Source: CAWJMD01 sp963843835 (GTDB lineage: Bacteria > Actinomycetota > Actinomycetes > Actinomycetales > CAWJMD01). Taken from it: a stretch of DNA of 64,000 bases. The stretch is from assembly GCA_963843835.1 (NCBI GenBank), contig CAWJMD010000008.1:186001-250000 (forward strand), written 5' to 3'. Positions within the stretch are counted from its first letter, which is position 1, and each line of letters opens with the position of its first letter. Positions 46,194-54,514 of the stretch are shown in pieces. The translations under genes were made by a program, and so were the position numbers. Below the pieces are notes generated by a model that was not told where the DNA came from, did no database searches, and worked only from the letters and a program-made list of their open reading frames with translations.

Positions 46194-48935
46194 TCAGGGG
46201 GTCTGGCCGGCGTGCCGGGGCACGTCCAGGCGTGCCAGCTCACCTCGCGAGCTCACGCCGAGCTTGGCGAACGATCCGCGCAGGTGGAACGCGACGGTCC
46301 GCGGGGAGATCCACAGCTGGGCGGCGACGTCCTTGTTGGACAGACCCCGCGCGACCAGCTGCACGACCTGCAGCTCCGTCGGCGTCAGGGCCGTCAGCGT
46401 CGAGGGGTTCCGCTTGCGAGCCGTCTCGCCGGACGCGCGCAGCTCCTGCCGGGCCCGGGTCCCGAACGGCTCCGCTCCGAGGTCGTCGAAGACGGTCAGT
46501 GCGGTGCGCAGGTGGGTGCGGGCGTCGACCCGACGCTGGGAGCGTCGGAGCAGCTCGCCGTATGCGAGGTGCATGCGCGCGAGCTCGTACGGCCGGTTCG
46601 CTCTCGCGTGATGCGCGAGGGCGGCCTCGAACAGCCGCAGGGCCTCGGCCGGCCTGGCCAGCAGGGCCTGGCCGTAGGCGGCCGCCGCGTGGGCCCAGCC
46701 CCAGCCGGAGGCGTCGGCGAACCCGGCGAGGTCCTGGGCCCACTGCTGCGCGAGGGGCCGACGGTCGGCGCGGACCGCGGCGTCGAACCGGTCCAGTGCA
46801 GCCATGCGCGCGATGGGCGCGACACGGAGCCTGCTCAGCTGGTGCAGCGCGTCGGCGGCGTCCCCGGCCTGTGAAGCGCGGATGCCCGCGGCCCACCGGG
46901 ACAGGTCGTGCACCGGGTCGGTCAGGACGCCGAGATGCTGCCGTTCGGCCGCGTTGAGCCGGGTCCGAAGGTCCTCGTAGCCCGCATCTCCGCGCTGCGC
47001 TGCCAGCAGTGTCAGCCAGGCGAGCGGTGCCGCGGCGAGAGGTCTCTGGCCGACAGCTGCAGCCAGGGCGAGGGTCTCGTCGGCCGCGTCGCGAACCCGG
47101 TCCCACCGGCCGCCGAGCAGGTCGGCGAAGGCCAGCCGTGGCAGCGCGTAGAGGACGGACGCGACGGCCCCCCGGCTCCGGGCGCCGGCGAGCATCCGGC
47201 CGTAGCAGCGGCGGTGGGCGTCGTCGTCACCGAGGTGCAGGGCGGCGTTCCCGACGTTCGCGACCACGTCGGCGTCGTCCACCTCGGGCACGGTCTCCAC
47301 CGCGCGGGCGAGGGACTGCAGGGCATCGGCCCACGCGTGGGCGGAGTCCGCTGTGGTCGCCGACAGCAGGTCCCGCAGGCAGCGGGTCCTGGCGTCCGCC
47401 GGCAGCCGGGCGTCCGACGGCCAGGTGTCCGCGGTGTCCTGCGGGATGCCAGCGTTGTACTGGTGCGTGAGAGTCGCCGCGACGCGCATCTCCAGCGCCC
47501 TGACCGGGTCGTCGGCGGCGACCGCGCGCGCGGCGCTGATGAGGATGTGGTGAGCAGTGGCTGCCGACCCCACGTTGATCTCGACGCGGGCGCGCAGTCG
47601 GTCGATGTCGGCACCCAGCAGGCGGTCGTCGGCGAGCGGCCTCGCCGCCTGGGCCAGGGTCGCGGCGCGCGCGGCGTCGCCGCAGGCCCACGCGCAGCGC
47701 GCCGCACTGAACAACCGCCGCGCACGAAGCGGTTCTGGCGCCGTCAGATCGGCGGCCCGCTCGTACGCCGCGGCTGCTGCGGCGTAGCCACCGGCACGTT
47801 CCGCGCGTTCGCCGACTCGGTCGAGGGCGGTCGCGACCTCGAGGTCGGGGCCGTCGGCGGCCGCCGCGAGGTGCCAGGCCTGCCGGTCGGGATCGCGGTC
47901 GGCCCCGAGAGCAGCCGCAAGGGCTCTGTGGGCCGCGCGTCGTTCGTGACCGGTCGCCGCCTGGTACATCGCGGAGCGGACGAGCGGGTGCCGGACTCGC
48001 AGGCTCTCGCGGTCGGTCACAACGAGGTTCGCCCGCTCCGCCTGGTGCACGGCGTCGTGCGGGACGCCGAGGAGGGCGGCGGCTTCCTGCACGACGGCGA
48101 GGCCGCCGGTGTCGTCCGCGGCCGCCACGAGCAGCAGTGCCTGCACCTGTTCGGGCAGCCGTCGGCAGCGGTCGAGGAACACTCGCTGGACCCGTTCGGT
48201 CAGGTGGAGCTGGGTCGGGAGCGGAGCCGATCCGGCGAGCTGCTCGGCGGTGAGCTCGGTGGGGAGCTCGACCAGGGCGAGTGGGTTGCCTCCGGTCTGG
48301 GCCAGCAGGGCACGGGTCACCTCGTCGGACAGCTGCGCGCCGAGGCGGTCGGCGAGCAGCGTGCGGGCGGCGTTCGCGTCGAGCCCGTCCAGACGCATGT
48401 CGGTGATGCCGTCCGCCTCGAGGGTGCGGCTGTCGCCGTCCCGAGAGGCGAACACGACGGCGACCGGGTCTGCCTGCAGGCGACGGGCAGCGAACATCAG
48501 CGCGTCGGCGCTGGCGTCGTCGAGCCAGTGGGCGTCGTCGACGACGGCGAGCACGGGCTGTGCCTCGGCGGCGTCGGTGAGCATCCCGAGGGTCGCGAGC
48601 GCCACGACGAACGGGTCGACGGCGGGACCTTCCCGTTGGCCGAAGGCGACGCGGAGGGCCTGCGCCTGCGGCGCCGGCAGGACCTCGATGCGAGCCAGGA
48701 GGGGGCGGAGCAGCTGGTGGAGGCCGGCGAAGGCGAGAGGGGACTCCGACTCGAGACCCTGGCTGCGCAGCACCCGCATGCCCGCGGACGTGGCCGCGAC
48801 GATCGTCGCGTCGAGCAGCGCGGACTTGCCCACGCCTGCCTCGCCCCTGATGACGAGGGCCGTGGCATCGCCGCTCCGGGCGCGGTCGAGGAGGTCAGTC
48901 AGGAGCGCCAGCTCGCGGTCCCGACCGTGCATCAC
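46194..48935 (-). CDS. Large ATP-binding LuxR-family (LAL/MalT-like) regulator
   Basis: 913 residues. The N-terminal AAA-type domain has Walker A IRGEAGVGKSALL (about 29-41) and Walker-B-like VLAVVDDAHWLDD. A long TPR-like helical region spans about 330-820. The C-terminal LuxR helix-turn-helix is LTPTELQVVQLVARGLSNKDVA and SPRTVAFHLRGSFAKLGVSSRGELARL. These regulators bind an inducer and ATP to activate nearby genes. TAGCGT on the minus strand ends 6 bp before GTG 48935, suggesting a leaderless start. It is divergent from the truncated HD gene, with only 35 bp between. Confidence 0.9.
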   Translation of the reverse strand: MMHGRDRELALLTDLLDRARSGDATALVIRGEAGVGKSALLDATIVAATSAGMRVLRSQGLESESPLAFAGLHQLLRPLLARIEVLPAPQAQALRVAFGQREGPAVDPFVVALATLGMLTDAAEAQPVLAVVDDAHWLDDASADALMFAARRLQADPVAVVFASRDGDSRTLEADGITDMRLDGLDANAARTLLADRLGAQLSDEVTRALLAQTGGNPLALVELPTELTAEQLAGSAPLPTQLHLTERVQRVFLDRCRRLPEQVQALLLVAAADDTGGLAVVQEAAALLGVPHDAVHQAERANLVVTDRESLRVRHPLVRSAMYQAATGHERRAAHRALAAALGADRDPDRQAWHLAAAADGPDLEVATALDRVGERAERAGGYAAAAAAYERAADLTAPEPLRARRLFSAARCAWACGDAARAATLAQAARPLADDRLLGADIDRLRARVEINVGSAATAHHILISAARAVAADDPVRALEMRVAATLTHQYNAGIPQDTADTWPSDARLPADARTRCLRDLLSATTADSAHAWADALQSLARAVETVPEVDDADVVANVGNAALHLGDDDAHRRCYGRMLAGARSRGAVASVLYALPRLAFADLLGGRWDRVRDAADETLALAAAVGQRPLAAAPLAWLTLLAAQRGDAGYEDLRTRLNAAERQHLGVLTDPVHDLSRWAAGIRASQAGDAADALHQLSRLRVAPIARMAALDRFDAAVRADRRPLAQQWAQDLAGFADASGWGWAHAAAAYGQALLARPAEALRLFEAALAHHARANRPYELARMHLAYGELLRRSQRRVDARTHLRTALTVFDDLGAEPFGTRARQELRASGETARKRNPSTLTALTPTELQVVQLVARGLSNKDVAAQLWISPRTVAFHLRGSFAKLGVSSRGELARLDVPRHAGQTP

Positions 48936-48965
48936 GTCTGGACGCTACTGCGCTGGTAGCACCGA

Positions 48966-48979
48966 CGTCAGTGCTGACG
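48966..48979. promoter_or_regulatory. Inverted repeat in the LAL/HD divergent promoter region
   Basis: CGTCAG-TG-CTGACG is a perfect 6+6 inverted repeat. It overlaps the first codons of the HD gene and lies 31-44 bp upstream of the LAL start, near its -35 position. It could be a self-binding site of the LAL regulator. This is a guess from position. Confidence 0.3.
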
Positions 48980-49401
48980 CAGGCTGCAGAGGACCGCGCC
49001 CGTCGCCAGCTGTCGCCCGCGCTGCTGAACCATTCGTACCGGACGTACACGTTCGGCATGGCGCTGGGCGCTCTGGAGAACATCGACGTCGACCGAGAGC
49101 TGCTGTTCGCAGCGGCGATGCTGCACGACGTCGGCCTGTCCGGACCCAGCCGGTCCGTCGACCCCACCGTGGCGGGCGCCCGCGCCGCGCGCGAGGTGGC
49201 CGAGGCGGTCGGGCTCTCCAGCGCGGCGACCGAGACCGTGCGTAGCGCCATCACCCTCCACCACGGCCCGGGCGTCACGCCCGACGACGGAGCGATCGCC
49301 CACCTGTTGTCGGCAGGGGCAGGGGTGCGAGCCGTCCCCAGGCACCCGTCCCCACGCCGCCGCCTCACCACAGACCTCACGACCCGCGCAGGGGAGCGCT
49401 C
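48971..49401 (+). pseudogene. Truncated HD-domain phosphohydrolase-like gene
   Basis: From GTG 48971 the protein reads like a small HD-domain protein: LNHSYRTYTFGMALG, ELLFAAAMLHDVGL (the HD pair), then ITLHHGPGVTPDDGAIAHLLSAGAGV. After about residue 120 (49330) the sequence changes to Arg/Pro/Ser-rich frame noise, where a normal HD protein continues for 60-90 residues. The frame stays open to 49741 but runs antisense through the GntR gene. I read it as cut at its 3' end. The metal-binding residues remain, so a shortened product is possible. Confidence 0.5.
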
Positions 49402-49470
49402 ATGGAGACCACTGCGGTCCCGATGCAGCAGAGCCGCCCCGAAGCGGCGGCGGACGCCGCCGGGCCGTCG
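49402..49470 (+). pseudogene. 5' fragment of an unknown gene at the island edge
   Basis: ATG 49402 has a good AGGGGAG ribosome binding site and begins METTAVPMQQSRPEAAADAA, which looks like the start of a real protein. At 49471 it meets the stop of the convergent GntR gene, after which the frame is antisense noise. It is probably the leftover start of a gene whose body was lost when the downstream block was inserted. Too short to name. Confidence 0.25.
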
Positions 49471-50220
49471 TCACCGGAGCAGGAACCCCCGCAACAGCAT
49501 CGCGGTGCCCTCGAGGTGCTCGGCCATCACGCTCCGGGCTCGCTCACACTCACCCTCGAGGATCGCCTCCACCAGCTGCTCGTGCTGGCTGTTCGAGTGC
49601 TCGATGTTCGGGCGAAGGAGCGGGATCGCGTCGAGCAGGTCGTTGGTGCGCAGGCGCACCTCCGCGACGGCAGCGGTCAAGGACGGGCAACGGGTCACCT
49701 CCGCAACCGCCAGGTGCAGCCGTGAGTCGACCCGCCGGTAGTCGGCGTGAGAGGCGCTCGCAGTCTCGCTGAGGAGGCTCTGCAGGTGCGCGCGCTGTGC
49801 CGGCCCCAGATCGGTCGCCGCGGCCGCCTCCGCGGCCCCGGTCTCCACGACGTGCCGGAAGGTCAGGGCGTCGGCGAGGTCCGCAGAGTCCAACGGTCCA
49901 GGTCGAGCGCCGGCCCGGGGGGATGGGGCCGGCGGTTCCGGGTCGGCGCTCCGGACGAAGGTGCCGCCGTAGCGGCCCCGCCGCACCTCCAGGTAGCCCG
50001 CGTCGGTGAGCGCCGCCAGGCTCTCGCGGACCTTCTCGCGGCCGACCCCCAGCCGGGACGCCAGGTCGCGCTCCGACGGCAGCCGCTCGCCGGGAGCGAC
50101 CACTCCGAGTCGCACCGCCTGGAGCAGCCGTTCCACGGTCTCCTCGAAGGCGTTGGCCGCCCGCACGGGCCGGAACAGCGCCTCGCTGGCGTGAGAGCGC
50201 CAACCCTCGACGCCGGCCAC
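49471..50220 (-). CDS. GntR/FadR-subfamily regulator of the gamma-glutamylation operon
   Basis: 249 residues. The N-terminal winged helix has LPSERDLASRLGVGREKVRESLAAL, typical of FadR-type GntR proteins. The C-terminal FCD domain is helical with metal- or ligand-binding His and Asp (FRHVVETGAAEAA, then VDSRLHLAVAEVT and NSQHEQLVEAILEG). FCD regulators respond to small carboxylates or amines. It is the last gene of the operon, 11 bp after the SDR gene. The palindrome at 55987-56006, in front of the permease, has the TGGTC/GACCA type of half-sites that FadR-like proteins bind, so it is the likely operator. Confidence 0.9.
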   Translation of the reverse strand: MAGVEGWRSHASEALFRPVRAANAFEETVERLLQAVRLGVVAPGERLPSERDLASRLGVGREKVRESLAALTDAGYLEVRRGRYGGTFVRSADPEPPAPSPRAGARPGPLDSADLADALTFRHVVETGAAEAAAATDLGPAQRAHLQSLLSETASASHADYRRVDSRLHLAVAEVTRCPSLTAAVAEVRLRTNDLLDAIPLLRPNIEHSNSQHEQLVEAILEGECERARSVMAEHLEGTAMLLRGFLLR

Positions 50221-50231
50221 TGCATCCCCGC

Positions 50232-51005
50232 TCAGACCGGCGTGACGTACGCGCCGGAGATGCCGCCGTCGACCAGGAACGTGGAGGCCGTGATGAAGCT
50301 GGCGTCGTCACTGGCGAGGAACGCGACGGCGGCCGCGATCTCCTCGGGCTGGGCGAACCGGCCCATCGGCACGTGCACGAGGCGGCGCTGCGCGCGCTCG
50401 GCGTCGCTGGCGAAGAGCTCCTCCAGCAGCGGGGTGTTCACGGGGCCGGGGCACAGCGCGTTGACCCGGATGCCCTCCCGGGCGAACTGGACACCCAGCT
50501 CGCGGCTCATGGCCAGCACACCTCCCTTGGACGCGGAGTAGGAGATCTGCGAGGTGGCGGCGCCCATGACCGCGACGAAGGAGGCGGTGTTGATGATGCT
50601 CCCGCGCCCTTGGCGCTGCATGAGCGGGAGCACCGCCTTGCAGCACAGGTACACCGAGGTGAGGTTCACCTCCTGCACGCGGCGCCACGCTTCCAGCCCG
50701 GTCTCCAGGATGGAGCCGTCGTCCGGGGGCGCGATGCCGGCGTTGTTGAAGGCGACGTCAACCGAGCCGTAGCGCTCCTGTGCCAGGGAGTAGAGGTCGT
50801 CGACACCCGCGGGGTCGGTGACGTCGGTGCGCACGAACATGCCCGAGAGCTCCTGCGCCACAGCGGAGCCGGCGGCCTCGTCCAGGTCCCCGATGACGAT
50901 GGTGGCTCCCTCAGCGGCCAGCCGTCGGCACGAGGCCGCTCCGATGCCGCTGCCCCCACCGGTCACCACCGCCACGCGGCCCTCCAGTCGTCGCGACATG
51001 CTCAC
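50232..51005 (-). CDS. Short-chain dehydrogenase/reductase
   Basis: 257 residues of a classical SDR. The NAD(P) loop is TGGGSGIG (15-22), NNAG is at 87-90, and the catalytic residues are S142, Y156 and K160 in YSASK, with N113. D40 after the second strand favours NAD(H). SDRs oxidise alcohols or reduce ketones. In this operon it could oxidise the alcohol of a gamma-glutamyl amino alcohol to the aldehyde used by the next enzyme. The GTG start at 51005 overlaps the aldehyde dehydrogenase stop; ATG 50999 is an alternative. Confidence 0.9.
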   Translation of the reverse strand: MSMSRRLEGRVAVVTGGGSGIGAASCRRLAAEGATIVIGDLDEAAGSAVAQELSGMFVRTDVTDPAGVDDLYSLAQERYGSVDVAFNNAGIAPPDDGSILETGLEAWRRVQEVNLTSVYLCCKAVLPLMQRQGRGSIINTASFVAVMGAATSQISYSASKGGVLAMSRELGVQFAREGIRVNALCPGPVNTPLLEELFASDAERAQRRLVHVPMGRFAQPEEIAAAVAFLASDDASFITASTFLVDGGISGAYVTPV

Positions 51006-52372
51006 TCCTCCGTGGAGATGTAGACGTTCTTGGTCTCGGTGAACGCGTCCAGCGCGTCCGGCCCCAGCTCACGCCCGAGCCCGGACTGCTTGAAGCCGCC
51101 GAACGGGGTCGAGTAGCGCACGGAGGAGTTGGAGTTGACCGAGAGGTTGCCGGCCTCGAGAGCGCGGGACGTCCGCAGCGCACGCCCGACGTCGCGGGTC
51201 CAGACCGAGCCGGAGAGCCCGTAGTCGGTGTCGTTGGCGATCCGGATGGCGTCCGTCTCGTCCTCGAACGGGACGACCGTCACCACCGGCCCGAACACCT
51301 CGTCGGTGAAGGCACGGTCACTCGGCGACACGGGCGCGAGCACCGTGGGGGCGAACCAGTAGCCCGGCCCCTGGGGTGCGCTGCCGCGGAAGGCGACCGG
51401 CGCATCGTGCGGCACGTAGGAGGAGACCTTGCGGTGGTGGTCCGCCGACACCAGCGGGCCCATCTGCGTCTGCTCGTCCCCGGGGTCGCCGACCCGGAGC
51501 CCGACCACCGCGGGCTCCAGCAGCTCCATGAACCGGTCGAGGGCGCTGCGCTGCACCAGGATCCGGGACCGGGCGCAGCAGTCCTGCCCGGCGTTGTCGA
51601 ACACCGCGCCGGGAGCGGCGGCAGCGGCGCGTTCCAGGTCGGCGTCGGCGAACACGATGTTCGCGTTCTTGCCACCGAGCTCGAGCGTCACGCGCTTCAC
51701 CTGGCGGGCGCAACCGGCCATGATGGCGCGGCCCACCTCCGTGGACCCGGTGAACACGATCTTGCGCACCGTGGGGGAGTCGACCAGCCGCTGGCCCACG
51801 ACGGCGCCCTGACCGGTGACGACCTGGAAGACCCCCTCCGGCAGGCCGGCCTCCAGGGCAAGCTCCCCGAGTCTCACTGCGGTCAAAGGGGTCAGCTCCG
51901 CCGGCTTGAGCACCACGGTGTTCCCGGCTGCCAGAGCCGGAGCCAGTCCCCACCCGGCGATCGGCATGGGGAAGTTCCACGGAACGATGACGCCGACGAC
52001 TCCGAGCGGCTCCTTGAACGTGATGTTGACGCCACCGCTGACCGGGATCTGCTGGCCGGTCAACCGTTCCGGAGCGGCGGAGTAGTAGTGCAGGACGTCG
52101 CGGACGTTGCCTGCCTCCCAGCGCGCGTTGCCGATGGTGTGGCCGGCGTTGGCCACCTCGAGCTGCGCGAGCTCCTCGACGTTCGCGTCGACCACCTCGG
52201 CGAAACGGCGGAGCAGGCGTCCACGGTCGGCAGGACCGACCGCTCGCCAGGCCGGCAGCGCGGCGGCCGACCGGGCGATGGCTTCGTCGGTGTCCTCGTC
52301 CGTGGCCGAGGGGACGGTCGCCAGCACCTGTTCGGTGGCGGGGTTGACGAGGTCGGTGGTCTCGGTGCTCAC
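51002..52372 (-). CDS. NAD(P)-dependent aldehyde dehydrogenase (PuuC-like)
   Basis: 456 residues. The catalytic C265 is in NAGQDCCARSR, the general base E231 in LELGGKN, and the cofactor loop is FTGSTEVGR. The substrate-channel end region ETKNVYIS is typical of betaine/gamma-glutamyl-aldehyde-type enzymes. It would oxidise a gamma-glutamyl aldehyde to the acid. The GTG start at 52372 overlaps the upstream hydrolase stop by 4 bp, and the stop overlaps the SDR start. Confidence 0.92.
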   Translation of the reverse strand: MSTETTDLVNPATEQVLATVPSATDEDTDEAIARSAAALPAWRAVGPADRGRLLRRFAEVVDANVEELAQLEVANAGHTIGNARWEAGNVRDVLHYYSAAPERLTGQQIPVSGGVNITFKEPLGVVGVIVPWNFPMPIAGWGLAPALAAGNTVVLKPAELTPLTAVRLGELALEAGLPEGVFQVVTGQGAVVGQRLVDSPTVRKIVFTGSTEVGRAIMAGCARQVKRVTLELGGKNANIVFADADLERAAAAAPGAVFDNAGQDCCARSRILVQRSALDRFMELLEPAVVGLRVGDPGDEQTQMGPLVSADHHRKVSSYVPHDAPVAFRGSAPQGPGYWFAPTVLAPVSPSDRAFTDEVFGPVVTVVPFEDETDAIRIANDTDYGLSGSVWTRDVGRALRTSRALEAGNLSVNSNSSVRYSTPFGGFKQSGLGRELGPDALDAFTETKNVYISTEE

Positions 52373-53157
52373 CGGTACTCCTCCTGCTGGTGGGGGACGG
52401 GGTCGGTGGAGTGCCGCCGGGCGGCCTGCACCAGGGCGGCGAAGAGCCGGTCGTCGTGGGCATCGAGCTCGGGGTGCCACTGCACGCCGAGGACGAAGGT
52501 GTCGCCCGGCAGCTCGACCGCCTCGACCGTTCCGTCGTCGGCCCAGGCCGTGGCCCGCAGGCCCCGGCCCAGCCGGTCCATGGCCTGGTGGTGGTAGCAC
52601 GGCACGTCCACCGCTTGGCCAACGGCCCGGGCCAGCGCGCTACCGGGCTGGACGGCCACCCGGACGCGGCCGTGCTGCGCGGGCGCCGGCCGGTGCACGT
52701 CGGAACGCACCACATCGGGCAGGTGCTGGTGCAGCGAGCCGCCGGTGGCGACGTTCAGCACCTGGGCGCCGCGGCAGACGCCCAGCACCGGTACTCCTCG
52801 CTCCAACGCCACGGCCAGCAGGGCGAGCTCCCAGGCATCGCGCTCGCGCCTCGGGGGGTCGCTGCCCTCGCGCGGGACGGCGCCGTACCGCTCGGCGTCC
52901 ACGTCGGCACCACCCGCCACCAGCAGCCCGTCCACCCCGGCCAGTGCCTCGGCCGCGCCGTCCGGCAGCGGCGGCAGCAGCAGCGGGACACCACCGGCGC
53001 GGTGCACCGCCGCCACGTACAGGTGCGGGAGCAGCACGGCCGGCTGGTCCCACGCGCCCCAGCGGGCCTGCTCCAGGTAGGTGGTGATGCCGATGCGGGG
53101 CCTGCTGCCTGCTGCTCCTGGTGCTGCGGGGAGCGCCTCAGAGGCGCTCGAAGCCAC
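52369..53157 (-). CDS. Class I glutamine-amidotransferase-like gamma-glutamyl hydrolase (PuuD-like)
   Basis: 262 residues. Nucleophile C128 is in VLGVCRGAQVLN, and H228/E230 in GVQWHPE complete the triad. The sequence GADVDAERYG after the first strand is typical of the gamma-glutamyl-GABA hydrolase (peptidase C26) branch. It would cut the gamma-glutamyl group off the oxidised product and release glutamate. The GTG at 53157 overlaps the end of the synthetase-like gene by 20 bp. No transaminase or synthase partner is fused to it. Confidence 0.9.
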   Translation of the reverse strand: MASSASEALPAAPGAAGSRPRIGITTYLEQARWGAWDQPAVLLPHLYVAAVHRAGGVPLLLPPLPDGAAEALAGVDGLLVAGGADVDAERYGAVPREGSDPPRRERDAWELALLAVALERGVPVLGVCRGAQVLNVATGGSLHQHLPDVVRSDVHRPAPAQHGRVRVAVQPGSALARAVGQAVDVPCYHHQAMDRLGRGLRATAWADDGTVEAVELPGDTFVLGVQWHPELDAHDDRLFAALVQAARRHSTDPVPHQQEEYR

Positions 53158-54514
53158 GGACCCGCTCCCAGTCGGTGACGGTGGAGTCGAAGGCGGCGAG
53201 CTCGACCCGGCCGGCGTTGACGTAGTGGTCGACGACCTCGTCCCCGAACGCCCCCCGGGCCACGGTGCTGCCCTCGAGCAGGGTCACCGCGTCCCGCAGC
53301 GTGCGCGGCACGTGCGGCTTGTTCGACGTGTAGGCGTTCCCCTCGAAGGCCGGCTCCAGCTCGAGCCGGTTCTCGATGCCGTGCATCCCGGCGGCGATCA
53401 TGGCGGCCACGGCGAGGTAGGGGTTCACGTCACCCCCGGGGACCCGGTTCTCGAACCGCAGCGACTCGCCGTGCCCGACGACCCGCAGGGCGCACGTGCG
53501 GTTGTCGCGGCCCCAGGCCAGGGCCGTGGGGGCGAAGCTGCCGTCCACGAACCGCTTGTAGGAGTTGATGTTCGGCGCGAGGAAGTACGTCAGCTCCTCC
53601 ATGCAGGCCAGCTGCCCGGCCAGGAAGTGCCCCATGAGCGTGGAGAAGCCCTGCGGCCCGTCACCTGGCATGACCGGCTCATCGTCGCGCCGCAGGCTGA
53701 GGTGGATGTGGCAGGAGTTGCCCTCTGCCGCATCGTACTTGGCCATGAAGGTGAGGCTCATGCCCTGGTCGGCGGCGATCTCCTTGGCCCCAGCCTTGTA
53801 GATGCTGTGCTCGTCGCACGCACCGAGGGCGTCCCGATAGCGGAAGACGATCTCGTGCTGGCCGGGGTTGCACTCACCCTTCGCGGACTCGACGTACAGG
53901 CCGGCGCCGGTCATGCCGTTGCGGATGGCGCGCAGGAGCGGCTCCACCCGCGAGGTGCCGAGCACCGAGTAGTCGACGTTGTACTGGTTGCCCGGCTGTA
54001 GGGCCGCGTACCGCGACGCCCACGCCTCCTCGAACGTGTCGCGGAAGACGATGAACTCGAGCTCCGTCCCGGCGTGCGCCGTCAGCCCGAGGTCGGCCAG
54101 CCGGTCGAGCTGGCTGCGCAGCACCTGGCGGGGCGAGGCGACGACGGGGGAGTCGTCCTCCCAGAGCACGTCGCAGAGCACCATCGCCGTGCCCTCCTGC
54201 CAGGGCAGCAGCCGCAGGGTCGACAGGTCGGGCTTGAGGACGAAGTCCCCGTAGCCCGACGACCACGACGACATGGCGAACCCCTCGACGGTGTTCATCT
54301 CCACGTCCACGGCCAGCAGGTAGTTGCAGGCCTCGGTTGAGTGGGGGACCACCTGGTCCAGGAAGTACTCGGCACCGCAGCGCTTGCCCTGCAGGCGGCC
54401 CTGCATGTCGGTCAGGGCCACGATCACGGTGTCGATGGCGCCCTCCGCCACCAGATCACGCAGCTGCTCCAGCGTGAGCAGGCCGGGACGGCGATCGTTG
54501 TCCGTGTCGCTCAC
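53138..54514 (-). CDS. Glutamine-synthetase-like gamma-glutamyl-amine ligase (PuuA/GlnA4-like)
   Basis: 458 residues of a type I glutamine synthetase fold. Conserved stretches are HAGTELEFIVF, VESAKGECNPGQHEIVFRY, the NSCHIHLSL loop, APNINSYKRFVDGSFAP and LRFENRVPGGDVNPYLAVAAM. In true GlnA the ammonium and regulatory parts differ, and the divergent N-terminus fits GlnA-like enzymes that glutamylate amines or amino alcohols. The GTG at 54514 overlaps the permease stop (GTGA). Operon context, with hydrolase and aldehyde dehydrogenase, supports an amine-catabolic and not a nitrogen-assimilation role. The substrate is inferred. Confidence 0.9.
   Translation of the reverse strand: MSDTDNDRRPGLLTLEQLRDLVAEGAIDTVIVALTDMQGRLQGKRCGAEYFLDQVVPHSTEACNYLLAVDVEMNTVEGFAMSSWSSGYGDFVLKPDLSTLRLLPWQEGTAMVLCDVLWEDDSPVVASPRQVLRSQLDRLADLGLTAHAGTELEFIVFRDTFEEAWASRYAALQPGNQYNVDYSVLGTSRVEPLLRAIRNGMTGAGLYVESAKGECNPGQHEIVFRYRDALGACDEHSIYKAGAKEIAADQGMSLTFMAKYDAAEGNSCHIHLSLRRDDEPVMPGDGPQGFSTLMGHFLAGQLACMEELTYFLAPNINSYKRFVDGSFAPTALAWGRDNRTCALRVVGHGESLRFENRVPGGDVNPYLAVAAMIAAGMHGIENRLELEPAFEGNAYTSNKPHVPRTLRDAVTLLEGSTVARGAFGDEVVDHYVNAGRVELAAFDSTVTDWERVRGFERL

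Noticed and set aside
46194..48935. The LAL regulator as regulator of the ethanolamine-like operon
   Set aside because: The operon has its own FadR-type regulator and a matching palindrome; the LAL gene is outside the operon and separated by gene remnants.
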